Below, piece by piece: positions 14,099-22,562 of a stretch of DNA of 33,387 bases. Each line of letters begins with the position of its first letter. Positions within the stretch are counted from its first letter, which is position 1. The notes beneath the pieces were generated by a model. It was given only the letters and a program-made list of their open reading frames with translations, was not told the DNA's origin and did not search any database. The DNA is from RXOA01 sp964547105 (GTDB taxonomy: Bacteria; Bipolaricaulota; Bipolaricaulia; UBA7950; UBA9294), in contig CAZJLO010000019.1 of the NCBI GenBank assembly GCA_964547105.1, forward strand, positions 1-33,387, written 5' to 3'. The translations under genes were made by a program, and so were the position numbers.

Positions 14099-15988
14099 TC
14101 ACTTCCTCTGGAAGCGGCGATCGAGTTCATCGCGATTCAGTTGGAACACAATCGGGCGGCCGTGGGGACAATGGGTGCGGTGTTCGCATGTGGACCACTT
14201 CTCGACGAGCTTCTCCTGCTCGAGAAGAGGAAGGCGATCGCCGGCTTTGATTGCGGCGTGGCATGCGAGTTCGCTGAGCAGACGATCGAGGATGGCGTTG
14301 CGCGAAGACGCTCCCTGATCGAGGACATCGACAAGCTGTTCGAAGAGCGTTTGGAAGCCTAGCCTCGCCTGCGATTCCGCCAGTGCCGCGGGAAACGCCC
14401 GAATCAGGAATGTGCCTCCTCCGAATGCGTCCACTTCGACGCCGAGTTCAGCGAGTTCCTGCGCGTGTGCTTGAAGAAGTTCGGCGCTTTCGAACGGAAG
14501 TTCAATCCGCGCTGGAACAAGAAGTGCTTGTCGGGGGATCTCGCTGTGGTCCCATTGGCGGTGGAGTGCTTCGTAGAGAATCCGTTCGTGCGCGATGTGC
14601 TGATCGATGATCTCCAGATGCCCGGGAGTCTCGACAAGGATGTACGTTTGGTGGAACTGCCCGATGACACGGCGATTCCGGCGTTGAATGTCTTCTTGCC
14701 CGACGGCTCGTTCGGAGAGGCCTGATTGCTGCGAGTCGCGCTCGAGGACGCGTAGATCATCACGCATCCTCCCTTTTCTCCCCGGTTGCTGCGGCCAGGC
14801 GAGGTTTCCGGTCGCGGTTCCGGGCACCGTTCCTCCTCCTTCGCCACGGGAACGATGCAGGTCGAGCTGCTGTTGGCCCCGGTCCATTGGCGGACAGGTA
14901 TCTCCCATGGAGGAGATTGCGTAGACCTGGCCGGCTTCCCGCGTCCTTGTTCCCAGGATTGGGGCAATCGAGTCCGGAGACGCGATCGCCTGTTGTAGGG
15001 ACGCGCTCAACGTGTCGTGGACGCGCCGCGGGGAAGAGAACCGCACCTCTGCCTTGCGTGGATGGATGTTCACATCCACGGTCTCCAACGACAGATCCAA
15101 CCGAAGCACGGCGAGTGGGTACGTTCCCCGCCGGAGAAGCCCCTCATACGCACGCGAAAGAACGAAGCCGAGCCCGCGATCGGTGACCGGACGGCCGTTG
15201 ATCAGGAACAACTGATCGCGCCGATTTCCTCGATGGAAGTCCGGCGGAGTGATGTAGCCGGAGATCGAGATCGCGCCGTTCTCGGTTTCGATCTGTGCGC
15301 GAACCTCAAGAAGCCTCTCTGCCAGTTCGGCTCCATAGATCTGGGCGATTCGATCGCGGAGGTCAGGAACAGCGGGAGCGACGAGAGTCGTCCGCCCGTT
15401 GTGCGACATCTCCCAGGATATGGTCGGTGTGGCGAGAGCGGCATGCTGAACGACACGGTTGATGTGGAAAAGCTCACTTCTTGCGCTGCCAAGAAACGCA
15501 AGTCGTGCCGGGACGTTGAAGAAGAGGTCATCTGCCTCTACGGTGGTTCCTTGAGAGCGCGCGGCGGGAACAGGCGTAGGAGAGGCGGTCGGCTGTTCGG
15601 CCTTGCCGCCGTCAAGGCGGAGACAATGGCCATGATCGTCTCCGCTGGCCCGCGTGGTCAGGGTCAGGCGAGTCACTGCAGCGATGCTTGCCAGTGCCTC
15701 ACCACGGAATCCCAGTGTCCGGATCCGCCGTAGATCTCCTTCGTCCGAGAGCTTGCTCGTCGCATGCCGCAGGAAACACAACGAGAGGTCGTCGGCCGAC
15801 ATGCCGTCGCCATCGTCACGGACCAGGATCTTGTGCTTGCCGCCATCCTCGATCTCGATGGCGATACGCTCACTTTTGGCGTCGATTGCATTCTCGATGA
15901 GTTCCTTGACTACGGACGCCGGGCGCTCGATCACCTCTCCGGCCGCGATCTTCGAAGCGAGTTCCTCATCCAGCTTGTGGATGGTCAT
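14099..15988 (-). CDS. mutL: DNA mismatch repair protein MutL
   Basis: 629 aa, ATG 15988 after TGGAG. The N-terminal GHKL ATPase begins at once: IAAGEVIERPASVVKELIENAIDA (Asn/Glu site), DDGDGM, and TLGFRGEALASIAAV. The transducer domain contains VNIHPRKAEVRF. A poorly conserved linker (about 360-440) leads to the dimerisation domain with DQHIAHERILYE, which fits the metal-binding D-Q-H-x-A-x-x-E-x4-E endonuclease motif class with Ile where Ala is usual, ACHAAIKAG, and CPHGRPIVFQL (the CPHGRP zinc motif). So this MutL is predicted to nick DNA itself, as in bacteria without MutH. No mutS is in the window. It diverges from the MerR-like gene. Confidence 0.95.
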   Translation of the reverse strand: MTIHKLDEELASKIAAGEVIERPASVVKELIENAIDAKSERIAIEIEDGGKHKILVRDDGDGMSADDLSLCFLRHATSKLSDEGDLRRIRTLGFRGEALASIAAVTRLTLTTRASGDDHGHCLRLDGGKAEQPTASPTPVPAARSQGTTVEADDLFFNVPARLAFLGSARSELFHINRVVQHAALATPTISWEMSHNGRTTLVAPAVPDLRDRIAQIYGAELAERLLEVRAQIETENGAISISGYITPPDFHRGNRRDQLFLINGRPVTDRGLGFVLSRAYEGLLRRGTYPLAVLRLDLSLETVDVNIHPRKAEVRFSSPRRVHDTLSASLQQAIASPDSIAPILGTRTREAGQVYAISSMGDTCPPMDRGQQQLDLHRSRGEGGGTVPGTATGNLAWPQQPGRKGRMRDDLRVLERDSQQSGLSERAVGQEDIQRRNRRVIGQFHQTYILVETPGHLEIIDQHIAHERILYEALHRQWDHSEIPRQALLVPARIELPFESAELLQAHAQELAELGVEVDAFGGGTFLIRAFPAALAESQARLGFQTLFEQLVDVLDQGASSRNAILDRLLSELACHAAIKAGDRLPLLEQEKLVEKWSTCEHRTHCPHGRPIVFQLNRDELDRRFQRK

Positions 15989-16087
15989 CGGCTGCTCCAG
16001 GGTCTGCTTCGACCTGCAGAAGGGACTCTGAATCGTGCTCCGTCCGCCTTCTCTCTGGCGATCATGGTTGCCACGCCCCTCAATGAA

Positions 16088-16116
16088 TTGGTCGTTTGTC
16101 CTTCGTCCGGTATCTT
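16088..16116 (+). promoter_or_regulatory. Candidate promoter for the MerR-like/HD operon
   Basis: TTGGTC (16088-16093), 17 bp, TATCTT (16111-16116). The predicted leader is about 20 nt and contains GGGGACAGG before ATG 16140. Confidence 0.4.
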
Positions 16117-16139
16117 ACCTTGGTGAAAGGGGACAGGCC

Positions 16140-16646
16140 ATGCAAACACTGAACGAACTGCGAGCGACGCTCGGGATCGGGTCGCTGAATCAGATCCGCA
16201 ATCGAATCGACGCAATCCGCGATCAGTTGCGCCCTCACATGAAGCGGGGACCCAACAACCAGATTCTCATCGAGGACGAAGGGATTCGGCTTCTCCAATG
16301 GTTGCAGGAATTGCACGATAGCGGACTAACAATAGCTGAAGCCAGTAAGATCATAGAGCTAAAGTCTTATGAGAAGGGTATTACGGGAGCGGACAAATCA
16401 TCTGGTTTAGGACGAAACACGGCAAAACGAGATCATGAAGGATCCCTGGCGCGTGGCGATCGATTGCCAGGGCGGATCCCGTCTGTTCACGTCGGAGAAA
16501 CGTCGCAGATCCAGTCGGAGGTGGAAACGTTGCGGTTCGAGGTGGCCGCGCTGAGAGAGCGTGTCACGCGGCTTGAAGGGATTGTCGGAACGCAGCCAGT
16601 GTCGCGCGAGACTGGCCTATGGTGGGAATCCGTAGAAGAGGGGTAG
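16140..16646 (+). CDS. Small MerR-like helix-turn-helix/coiled-coil protein
   Basis: 168 aa, ATG 16140 with GGACAGG upstream. The segment GPNNQILIEDEGIRLLQWLQELHDSGLTIAEASKIIEL (about 39-76) has the pattern of the second half of a MerR DNA-binding domain (a helix ending '-LL--L-EL---GLTI-EA-KII'). The preceding residues (LGIGSLNQIRNRIDAIRDQL) could form the first helices. Residues 80-115 are polar and loop-like, from a locally A-rich stretch (about 16330-16435). Residues 125-155 form a clear heptad coiled coil (IQSEVETLRFEVAALRERVTRLEGIV), suggesting a dimer. A DNA-binding regulator is inferred, not proved; a chromosome-organising role is also possible. The HD-domain gene starts 3 bp after its stop, so the two are co-transcribed. 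Confidence 0.5.
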   Translation: MQTLNELRATLGIGSLNQIRNRIDAIRDQLRPHMKRGPNNQILIEDEGIRLLQWLQELHDSGLTIAEASKIIELKSYEKGITGADKSSGLGRNTAKRDHEGSLARGDRLPGRIPSVHVGETSQIQSEVETLRFEVAALRERVTRLEGIVGTQPVSRETGLWWESVEEG

Positions 16647-16648
16647 CG

Positions 16649-17428
16649 ATGGGATTGAGTGTTCCGATTCGCGGGAACGAGAAGCTCGCGGCCGTCGTAA
16701 GCAGGATTGACCAATCAAAGAGGATTCAGGCGTTGTGGGAGGCGTCGAACGTCACCGCGATCGACCGAATGAGGATTAACGATCACGGACCGGTCCACGT
16801 GAAGATCGTCACCAATCTTGCATTGAAGCTGCTGCGACTGCTCATGGAAGGCGGCGTCTCCCCGGGGGTGGTCAAGGACTACGGCTTCCCGGGGGCGGAT
16901 GCCGAAGTCGTCGTCGTAATGGGATCGGTATTGCACGATATTGGGCATGTGATTCACCGGCAAAATCATGAGGAGCTGTCTCTGATCCTTGCGCCGGAAC
17001 TGATCCGGGAATTCCTCGCCGGTTCGTACGAAGTGCGGGAAGCAGTGATCCTGGAGGGAGAGACCCTTCATGCGATTCATGCCCATCGCCGCGATATTCA
17101 ACCGTTCACCGTCGAAGCAGGGGTGGTGAAAGTGGCTGATGCGTTGGATATGGAAGAAGGTCGAGCCCGGATACCGTTCCAGGCAGGCGAACCGACCATC
17201 CACTCCGTTTCGGCAATGGCGATCCGCAAGGTGCGGATCATGCGTGGCGAGAAACTTCCTGCGCGAATCGAAGTGGAGATGTCGAACTCCGCGGGAATCT
17301 TCCAGCTGGACACGCTCCTCCGCGAGAAACTGCGCCATTCGGGGATCGGCGAATACGTCGAAGTTGTCGGCGAAGTGGTTGGCGAAGAGAAGCGGATCGT
17401 GGAACGTTACACCCTTCCGGGAACCTAG
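16649..17428 (+). CDS. HD-domain phosphohydrolase
   Basis: 259 aa; ATG 16649 with GAGGGG before it, 3 bp after the MerR-like gene. The HD-superfamily metal ligands can be traced: INDHGPVHV (His46 or His50), VLHDIGHVIHRQNHEE (His96-Asp97), a helical region with HAIHAHRRD, and VVKVADALDMEEGRAR (the distal Asp). The C-terminal about 75 residues form a separate alpha/beta extension. Families of this layout hydrolyse phosphate esters or nucleotides such as nucleotide alarmones or phosphorylated metabolites; the substrate cannot be assigned. Pairing with a putative DNA-binding coiled-coil protein suggests a linked regulatory function, by inference only. Confidence 0.8.
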   Translation: MGLSVPIRGNEKLAAVVSRIDQSKRIQALWEASNVTAIDRMRINDHGPVHVKIVTNLALKLLRLLMEGGVSPGVVKDYGFPGADAEVVVVMGSVLHDIGHVIHRQNHEELSLILAPELIREFLAGSYEVREAVILEGETLHAIHAHRRDIQPFTVEAGVVKVADALDMEEGRARIPFQAGEPTIHSVSAMAIRKVRIMRGEKLPARIEVEMSNSAGIFQLDTLLREKLRHSGIGEYVEVVGEVVGEEKRIVERYTLPGT

Positions 17429-17723
17429 AACGAGCGACTCTTTTCGCTTGACCGGACGGGGAGGCAGTCAGGAACGCTCATTCCGTCGCCGATCGTCTCA
17501 GAGCGCCGTAAACGGGTAGATTCGTGGCACGCGGGGTCGAGAACGGCCTCTCGGGAGCCGATCCGGACAGGAATCGGCGGCGTCCGCGGATCGCCGGAGG
17601 TCAAAAAGCTCTTCAGAACGGCATTATGAAGCTTAACGCAACAAAAGGGCTCTTTTGTTGCGACAGTTGTCCGGGCTGGAACACGGCTGGCACGGGTACC
17701 GTTCGAGATACGAAGGGGGCCCA
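17429..17723 (+). other. Intergenic region before the recombinase gene
   Basis: 295 bp without a credible gene. It contains a short hairpin (GCCGAT to ATCGGC, about 17550-17573) and the strong inverted repeat listed at 17637-17662. No clear -35/-10 pair for the recombinase is seen. Confidence 0.4.
17637..17662. repeat. Perfect 11-bp inverted repeat with 4-bp spacer
   Basis: CGCAACAAAAG, GGCT, CTTTTGTTGCG: 11 of 11 bases pair. It sits 61 bp before the tyrosine recombinase start. Arms of 11 bp are the size bound by a recombinase protomer, but the 4-bp centre is shorter than the 6-8 bp usual for such cores. It could equally be an RNA hairpin or a repressor site. Confidence 0.6.
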
Positions 17724-18353
17724 ATGCCACTTGATATCACCTATGAAGATTTCTTGACTCCCGAGCAAGTGCAACGCCTGAAGACGTATTGCCGCTCCCG
17801 GGCGAAGGCGGCAGAAGTCGCCGCCGGTGATCGCCGGACCAATCCAGTCAGAGATTGGATGATCCTTCACATCGCTCTCGATACCGGTTTGCGGGTGTCG
17901 GAGATCTGCGCATTGAGGATTCGGGATCTCATCCTTGACCGGGATGCCGCCTCGCTTGTCGTCCGCGACGGCAAGGGGCACAAGAAGCGCGGAGTGCGGA
18001 TCGGAGAACCTCTGAGGGATCATCTTGAGCGTTTTCTGATCTGGAAGCGGACGGTGGGCGAAGCTGTCACCGCCAGCGCGCCTCTGCTTGTCTCAAGCAG
18101 AACGGGAAAGGCGCTGACGCGGACGGCCGTATATCGAGTGTTCAAGGACGCCGCCGAGGCGGTCGGACTCCCGGCCCGGTTCTCGATTCACTCGTGTCGA
18201 CACACCTACGCGTCCATGCTCTACCGGTCTTCGGAGTTCAACATTCGTCTGGTGCAGAAGCAATTGGGGCACAGCTCGATCCAGACCACACAGATCTACG
18301 CCGATGTGCTGAGCGAAGATGCGGCTGCGGCCGTCAACCGACTGCCTCAGTAG
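17724..18353 (+). CDS. Minimal tyrosine recombinase/integrase (catalytic domain only)
   Basis: 209 aa, ATG 17724 after GAAGGGGG. All catalytic residues are visible: Arg57 (ALDTGLRVSEICALR), a beta-hairpin Lys (GKGHKKR, 84-88), His156-x-x-Arg159 (HSCRHTYASMLY), His183 (LGHSSIQTT) and nucleophile Tyr192 (QIYADV). The N-terminal core-binding (SAM-like) domain of XerC, XerD and phage integrases, about 90-100 residues, is missing: only about 40 residues precede the catalytic fold. No phage or transposon genes adjoin it. The adjacent inverted repeat at 17637-17662 is a candidate target. A domestic recombinase or the remnant of an element are both possible. Confidence 0.85.
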   Translation: MPLDITYEDFLTPEQVQRLKTYCRSRAKAAEVAAGDRRTNPVRDWMILHIALDTGLRVSEICALRIRDLILDRDAASLVVRDGKGHKKRGVRIGEPLRDHLERFLIWKRTVGEAVTASAPLLVSSRTGKALTRTAVYRVFKDAAEAVGLPARFSIHSCRHTYASMLYRSSEFNIRLVQKQLGHSSIQTTQIYADVLSEDAAAAVNRLPQ

Positions 18354-18360
18354 GCTCCGG

Positions 18361-18392
18361 CCAAAGCGCTCCGACGGCGGGGAGCGCTTTGG
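18361..18392 (+). terminator. Stem-loop after recombinase gene, probable terminator
   Basis: CCAAAGCGCTCC (18361-18372) pairs perfectly with GGAGCGCTTTGG (18381-18392) around an 8-nt loop, 7 nt after the stop codon. The following T tract is weak (ATGTTTG). The -35 box of the next operon begins 5 bp later. Confidence 0.65.
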
Positions 18393-18396
18393 ATGT

Positions 18397-18425
18397 TTGA
18401 CTGGCGAGGGATTGGACGCTATAAG
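18397..18425 (+). promoter_or_regulatory. Promoter of the MoxR/VWA operon
   Basis: TTGACT (18397-18402), exactly 17 bp, TATAAG (18420-18425): five of six matches in each box, the best-matched promoter pair in the window. Expected start near 18432, giving an 80-nt leader before ATG 18511. Confidence 0.7.
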
Positions 18426-18510
18426 AAGGCTGATGGAACGATGTTGGGGGATACGCGGGGGACGGTACGATCGAAGCGATGTCCAAGGACATTGTCGAAT
18501 CAGCGTGCCA

Positions 18511-20436
18511 ATGGACCATCCGGCGACGGGTCCGAAGAGACGTGCGGCAGGACACACTCGACGCCTTGCCTGGTTATGTGTTGTGCAGCCGGTGCTCTTG
18601 ATTTGGCTGTCTCTTTGCGGAAGCGCCCTGCCGCTTGATGTGGATGTCGGGCTGGGCGGCGCGTTCGTTCCTGGTTTTCCGACGCCTGTCTCGGTATCTG
18701 TCGAACCGCAAGGCATGAGCTTGAGTGGCGCCGAATGGGTACTGGAGCAGCAAATCGGGGATCCATGGCGTGGGGAAGCGACCATGCAGTACAGATTCCC
18801 GGCAGACTATTGGGAGCTGCAAACGGTTGTTCCACTGTACGACTTCACCTATCCATTGAGCGTCACCCTGCTCGGATCGGATGATGGGGCGCCGCCGCTT
18901 GCGGAGGTGACGCTGAGTCTTCGATCACTGCGGGTTTCAGAACCCTACTCGCTGGTGATTGGCAGTTGGCCCCGAATCGAACGGCTCCTCGGAGAGGATG
19001 AACGGGTCGCAGATGTCGCTGTGGTCGACCTTCCCGACCAGTGGTGGGCGTATGTCGGAATCAGCACGGTTTGGCTCGGAACGGCACCGACGGCCATTCA
19101 GGGGACGGTCTGGGAAGCGATCGAACGATGGGTTCTTTCCGGGGGGCGGCTCGTGTTGACGACCGGTACGTCATTCTATCTCGTGGATTCTCCGGAGCTG
19201 CGGCGATTGCTGCCGATCACGTCCCCGGTCTTGGTTGAGAGAAGGCTTCAGGGCGACCCGAAACATGGCGCGGTGGTCTGGGATTGGGGGCCCGGCCCCG
19301 ACCCCGATCCCGATCCGGGTGTAGATCCGGACTCGCAGCCCAACACTGAGGCTGGTACCAGTTCTTCTTCCCGATCGGCGGAGCCGTCGGCAGGCCTGAG
19401 CGATGAGGCGATGGGAACGGCGACAGCCGTGACGATCGTATCAAGGGAATACGGAGCGGGCCGCGTTATCTTCGTGGATCAGCGAGCCGATGAATTACCT
19501 GATCGGCTGGTTGCCGATCTGCTTGGGATGCTTGACGAAGACCCGTATCTGGCGGCGACGACGTGGCTGTCCGGGGTTGGGAATCTTCGCGGGATGGGGT
19601 TGCAGAGACCGGGCTACCCAACAACGATAGGTATCTCCCTGGTTCTTGTCGGCGGATTGTTGTGGTCCGTGTTCTGGAGACGCTTGTGCGGATGGAAGCG
19701 CCTGCTCGGGCTTGGAGTGGTGCTGGCGATCCTTCTGGTTTGGTCGGGTTTGCATGTAAACGTTCGCAATCAGGCAAGCGCTGTATATGCAGAAAGAACG
19801 ATATTACACCTGATAGATAAGGTCGGTATAAGAATCGATCGTACAGAATTGTTTGCATCGTCAACGTCAAGCAGCACGATTCCCGCGAATTGGCTGGAAG
19901 GCGAGTTGGAGCGAGGCCGAAGCGCTGGGGTGGAGGGTGTCGCCGTGGGACTGTTTCCCCGCGAGCTTTCGGAGCCGGGACAGGATTGGGATACGACATG
20001 GATTGCGGCGAGGGGAGATGGTTTGGTCGTGGATGCGGACCGTGGCCAACAGAGGGACATGGTCTTCTTGAGCGATAGCGATGCGGTGGACTCGGTGGAA
20101 GTGGTGTATACGGGCGACGAGCGGCTTCGGGTGAACAACCCCGGTGAGGCGATGCCGTGGGCGATTGCAGTCGTGGATGGAGAGTCCTACGATCTCGGGG
20201 GATTGTCCGCCGGTGAGAGCGCGATTCAGTTGGAGAGAGCTGTGCTGCCCGGGCAATCCGTGTGGGGTGTGTCATATGGACAGATCGGGGCAGAGCTGGA
20301 ATCGAGATTTGCCTTGTCCGAAGGGGCGTGGCTGATCGCAGGGACCAGAGGACTGACAAACGAGCCATGGGGGCAAGCGGCAGCAAAAGTGAGGCAAACG
20401 GAGGTCTATGTCATCGTCGCGGATAGGGCGGATTGA
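18511..20436 (+). CDS. Exported membrane protein with GATase-like domain, first gene of the MoxR/VWA operon
   Basis: 641 aa if it starts at ATG 18511, which lacks a clear ribosome site; an in-frame GTG nearer the signal segment is possible. A signal anchor (VVQPVLLIWLSLCGSALPLDVDV, about 27-50) leads to a beta-rich external region. Next comes a segment like the class-I glutamine-amidotransferase-type fold often found in Bat-associated proteins (VADVAVVDLPDQWW, WEAIERWVLSGGRLVLTTG). A Pro-Asp repeat (encoded at 19289-19335) and a Ser-rich stretch follow. Two membrane helices (about residues 372-415, ISLVLVGGLLWSVFW and LGVVLAILLVWSG) precede a second external domain. No catalytic triad is evident. 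Its 3' end overlaps the next gene by 29 bp. Confidence 0.7.
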   Translation: MDHPATGPKRRAAGHTRRLAWLCVVQPVLLIWLSLCGSALPLDVDVGLGGAFVPGFPTPVSVSVEPQGMSLSGAEWVLEQQIGDPWRGEATMQYRFPADYWELQTVVPLYDFTYPLSVTLLGSDDGAPPLAEVTLSLRSLRVSEPYSLVIGSWPRIERLLGEDERVADVAVVDLPDQWWAYVGISTVWLGTAPTAIQGTVWEAIERWVLSGGRLVLTTGTSFYLVDSPELRRLLPITSPVLVERRLQGDPKHGAVVWDWGPGPDPDPDPGVDPDSQPNTEAGTSSSSRSAEPSAGLSDEAMGTATAVTIVSREYGAGRVIFVDQRADELPDRLVADLLGMLDEDPYLAATTWLSGVGNLRGMGLQRPGYPTTIGISLVLVGGLLWSVFWRRLCGWKRLLGLGVVLAILLVWSGLHVNVRNQASAVYAERTILHLIDKVGIRIDRTELFASSTSSSTIPANWLEGELERGRSAGVEGVAVGLFPRELSEPGQDWDTTWIAARGDGLVVDADRGQQRDMVFLSDSDAVDSVEVVYTGDERLRVNNPGEAMPWAIAVVDGESYDLGGLSAGESAIQLERAVLPGQSVWGVSYGQIGAELESRFALSEGAWLIAGTRGLTNEPWGQAAAKVRQTEVYVIVADRAD

Positions 20437-21094
20437 GACGGAGCTGTTCCTCGATCGAAGCGCGTTCTGGGGATATCTTGGGTTCGCCATTGTGTGCAGT
20501 CTTGCGGCAGTGATCTCGTTGCCGCCAGCGCGGTCGGTCGCGACGTTCGATTCGTTCTTGTTCCTTCGAGACGTGCCGCTGTACTTCCATGTGCTCCTGG
20601 CTGCGCTGGCGCTGCTTGCAACTCGTGATGGATTGGTCGGCGCGGATCGCGGTCACGGGGGCTGGTGGGGAGATGCAGCTCAGTTGGCGCGTGGCGTGCT
20701 GGCACTGATTCTTGTCTTGCCGCTCACGATTCTTCAGCTTGGCCTCTATCCGGGACATGTGGGCCCCATGATCCTGTTTGTTCTGTTTGCCCTGTTGATC
20801 TGGTGGGCCGTCGGGAGCACGGCAAGGTGGGCCGCCGGAGTCTGGGGGCGAAGCTGGTCCATGGCGGTCTCCTACGGTTGGATTGCCGGCTACTGGTGTC
20901 TGTCTCTTGTCGCCGACCGCGCACTCCTGATCAGCCCGATCCGTGTTGCCGGCGCGTGGTTCGGCGTGGTTGGGGCGTCGGGGTCTGCCGTTGGTCCGGA
21001 CGTCGTAATCTCGTGGGGTTCAGCACTTATTTCGTTTGGCTTGCCGATCGTTTGGGGAAGCGCTATTCTAACATTCTTGCACCACAAGTCATGA
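20408..21094 (+). CDS. Polytopic membrane protein of the MoxR/VWA operon
   Basis: 228 aa; ACGGAGG 3-4 nt before ATG 20408 supports the start despite the 29-bp overlap. About six hydrophobic helices can be drawn: YLGFAIVCSLAAVISL, LYFHVLLAALALLA, GVLALILVLPLTILQLGL, GPMILFVLFALLIWWAV, SYGWIAGYWCLSLVA, and the C-terminal ALISFGLPIVWGSAILTFL. The layout vaguely recalls ABC-2-type permease or Yip1-like proteins, but no defining motif is present and no ABC ATPase is encoded nearby. I do not recognise a family. It sits between two membrane-bound proteins of the same transcript and probably works with them. Confidence 0.75.
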   Translation: MSSSRIGRIETELFLDRSAFWGYLGFAIVCSLAAVISLPPARSVATFDSFLFLRDVPLYFHVLLAALALLATRDGLVGADRGHGGWWGDAAQLARGVLALILVLPLTILQLGLYPGHVGPMILFVLFALLIWWAVGSTARWAAGVWGRSWSMAVSYGWIAGYWCLSLVADRALLISPIRVAGAWFGVVGASGSAVGPDVVISWGSALISFGLPIVWGSAILTFLHHKS

Positions 21095-21104
21095 GGAGGA
21101 TGCT

Positions 21105-22562
21105 GTGTTCAGCCTCTCGGATCTGTTGGTGCAGGTGGGGCGACGACAGCGTAGACAGCGGGGTTTGTACGGAGCGACATGGGTGTTGTTGTCGCTTACG
21201 ATTGTGATGTGGCTGTTGTTTGTCGTCGATCCGAATGCCGTTGTCTCAACATCCGGTCGTCTCCTGATAGGGTTGTGGTTGGCTCCTGTTGCTGCAGCAT
21301 TGCTGGCGTCGGTCATTGCGGCGCGACATCGGACCAACATCGTCGATCTTCTCCTGTGCATTGACCAGAAGCTAGGTACGGGAGAACGCTTGTCCTCTCT
21401 CTACGAGGCAAACCTACGGGCCGGACCAGATGTCTTTCGCTACCGGATCGAGAAGGCGCTTCGCAGCAAGCCACTCCCGTGGCGACGAGCGATTCCGTTC
21501 CATCGACCCACGCTTGCCGTTCTCTGTGCCGCCATTCTCCTGTGGGGCGGACTCGGCGGAATGGTTGCGAGTACGTTGGAGTCGGGCTTAGGCTCGGATG
21601 ACGAGGTGCACGGGGTCGTTGCCGGCGGCGGCGTTTATCTCGATCCCGACGGTTTACCGGCCGCGGAAGAGGCGAGGGATGGTGAGGATGAGCAGACGGC
21701 CCATCGCGCCGGGGGCGTGTCTGAAACCGGTGTGGATGACGACGCTCTCGTTCGAGGGAGCGCGGTAGGTTCCTCTCCGCAGGTCGGAGTGGGCGATGAC
21801 TTGTTGGCTGCCCTTGCGGTGTTGGAGGCGTTCGTGACGAGCGAGGCCTCCGTATTGAACGCCGATGCCGATAGCCCGTGGGAAGACGCGGAGCGTCGCG
21901 AAGAGGCGCTTGCGCGGGCGCGGGCGCTTCTTGAGTCCGCACAAAGCCGGACTGCCGAAGGAAGGGCAGCGATATCTCAGGCGGATCTCGACGAAATCGA
22001 CGCGATAGCTGCCGAACTCATGGAATCCATCGACGAATCCACACTCGCGGCGCTCTCGGAATTCTCGGTGCCGGACGGCGAAGTGCGAAGTGAACGGGCG
22101 GTGAATTGGGAATCCTTCGAGGATAACCGGGGTGATGTCATCGGCGATGAACAGCAAGATGCGTCGGCGGAAGAGGAGCAGCAGCGCCTCGATGACCCTG
22201 ATCAGCAAGGACAGACGTCCGGTGATTCAACCACGGAAGATGAAGATACCCTCGGCGAATCCGGCGGACTCAACGAAGCTGACGCCGGAGCGACGCAGCG
22301 CCCGCTTGTCTCGGCACTTGGTTCTCCGGGATTTGTTACGGAGAGACTTGGCGGTGCGCTGACGAGCGCGACGTCGTTCCGTGAACTGCTGACACAAGGC
22401 ATCCCCGTCGAGCCGATCTATGAACCGGATGGCGAGGCGATCAACGCATTGCAGGTAGATCCTCTCCGGCTTCAGGCGATCGTCGAGCAACGGTCGCTCT
22501 CGATGCGCGAAAGAGATCTGATCGAGGCGTACTTCCGAGCGGTTACACAAGGAGGAACATGA
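21105..22562 (+). CDS. Membrane-anchored protein with acidic low-complexity region, MoxR/VWA operon
   Basis: 485 aa from GTG 21105, with GAGGAGG 7 nt upstream. Three hydrophobic helices lie in the first 160 residues (LYGATWVLLSLTIVMWLLFVV; LLIGLWLAPVAAALLASVIAA; LAVLCAAILLWGGLGGMVAS), with the basic motif RHRTNIVDLLLCIDQKLGTGERL between the second and third. From about 165 to 430 the protein is rich in Asp, Glu, Gln and Ala and probably disordered or helical. The last 50 residues (INALQVDPLRLQAIVEQRSLSMRERDLIEAYF) form a short helical domain. Proteins of this shape precede MoxR genes in several phyla, but I cannot name a family. Its stop overlaps the moxR start as ATGA. Confidence 0.75.
   Translation: MFSLSDLLVQVGRRQRRQRGLYGATWVLLSLTIVMWLLFVVDPNAVVSTSGRLLIGLWLAPVAAALLASVIAARHRTNIVDLLLCIDQKLGTGERLSSLYEANLRAGPDVFRYRIEKALRSKPLPWRRAIPFHRPTLAVLCAAILLWGGLGGMVASTLESGLGSDDEVHGVVAGGGVYLDPDGLPAAEEARDGEDEQTAHRAGGVSETGVDDDALVRGSAVGSSPQVGVGDDLLAALAVLEAFVTSEASVLNADADSPWEDAERREEALARARALLESAQSRTAEGRAAISQADLDEIDAIAAELMESIDESTLAALSEFSVPDGEVRSERAVNWESFEDNRGDVIGDEQQDASAEEEQQRLDDPDQQGQTSGDSTTEDEDTLGESGGLNEADAGATQRPLVSALGSPGFVTERLGGALTSATSFRELLTQGIPVEPIYEPDGEAINALQVDPLRLQAIVEQRSLSMRERDLIEAYFRAVTQGGT

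Noticed and set aside
21313..21942. Minus-strand frame of 209 codons
   Set aside because: Composition is Arg/Pro/Ser-rich shadow of the acidic protein gene, with no domain or ribosome site.
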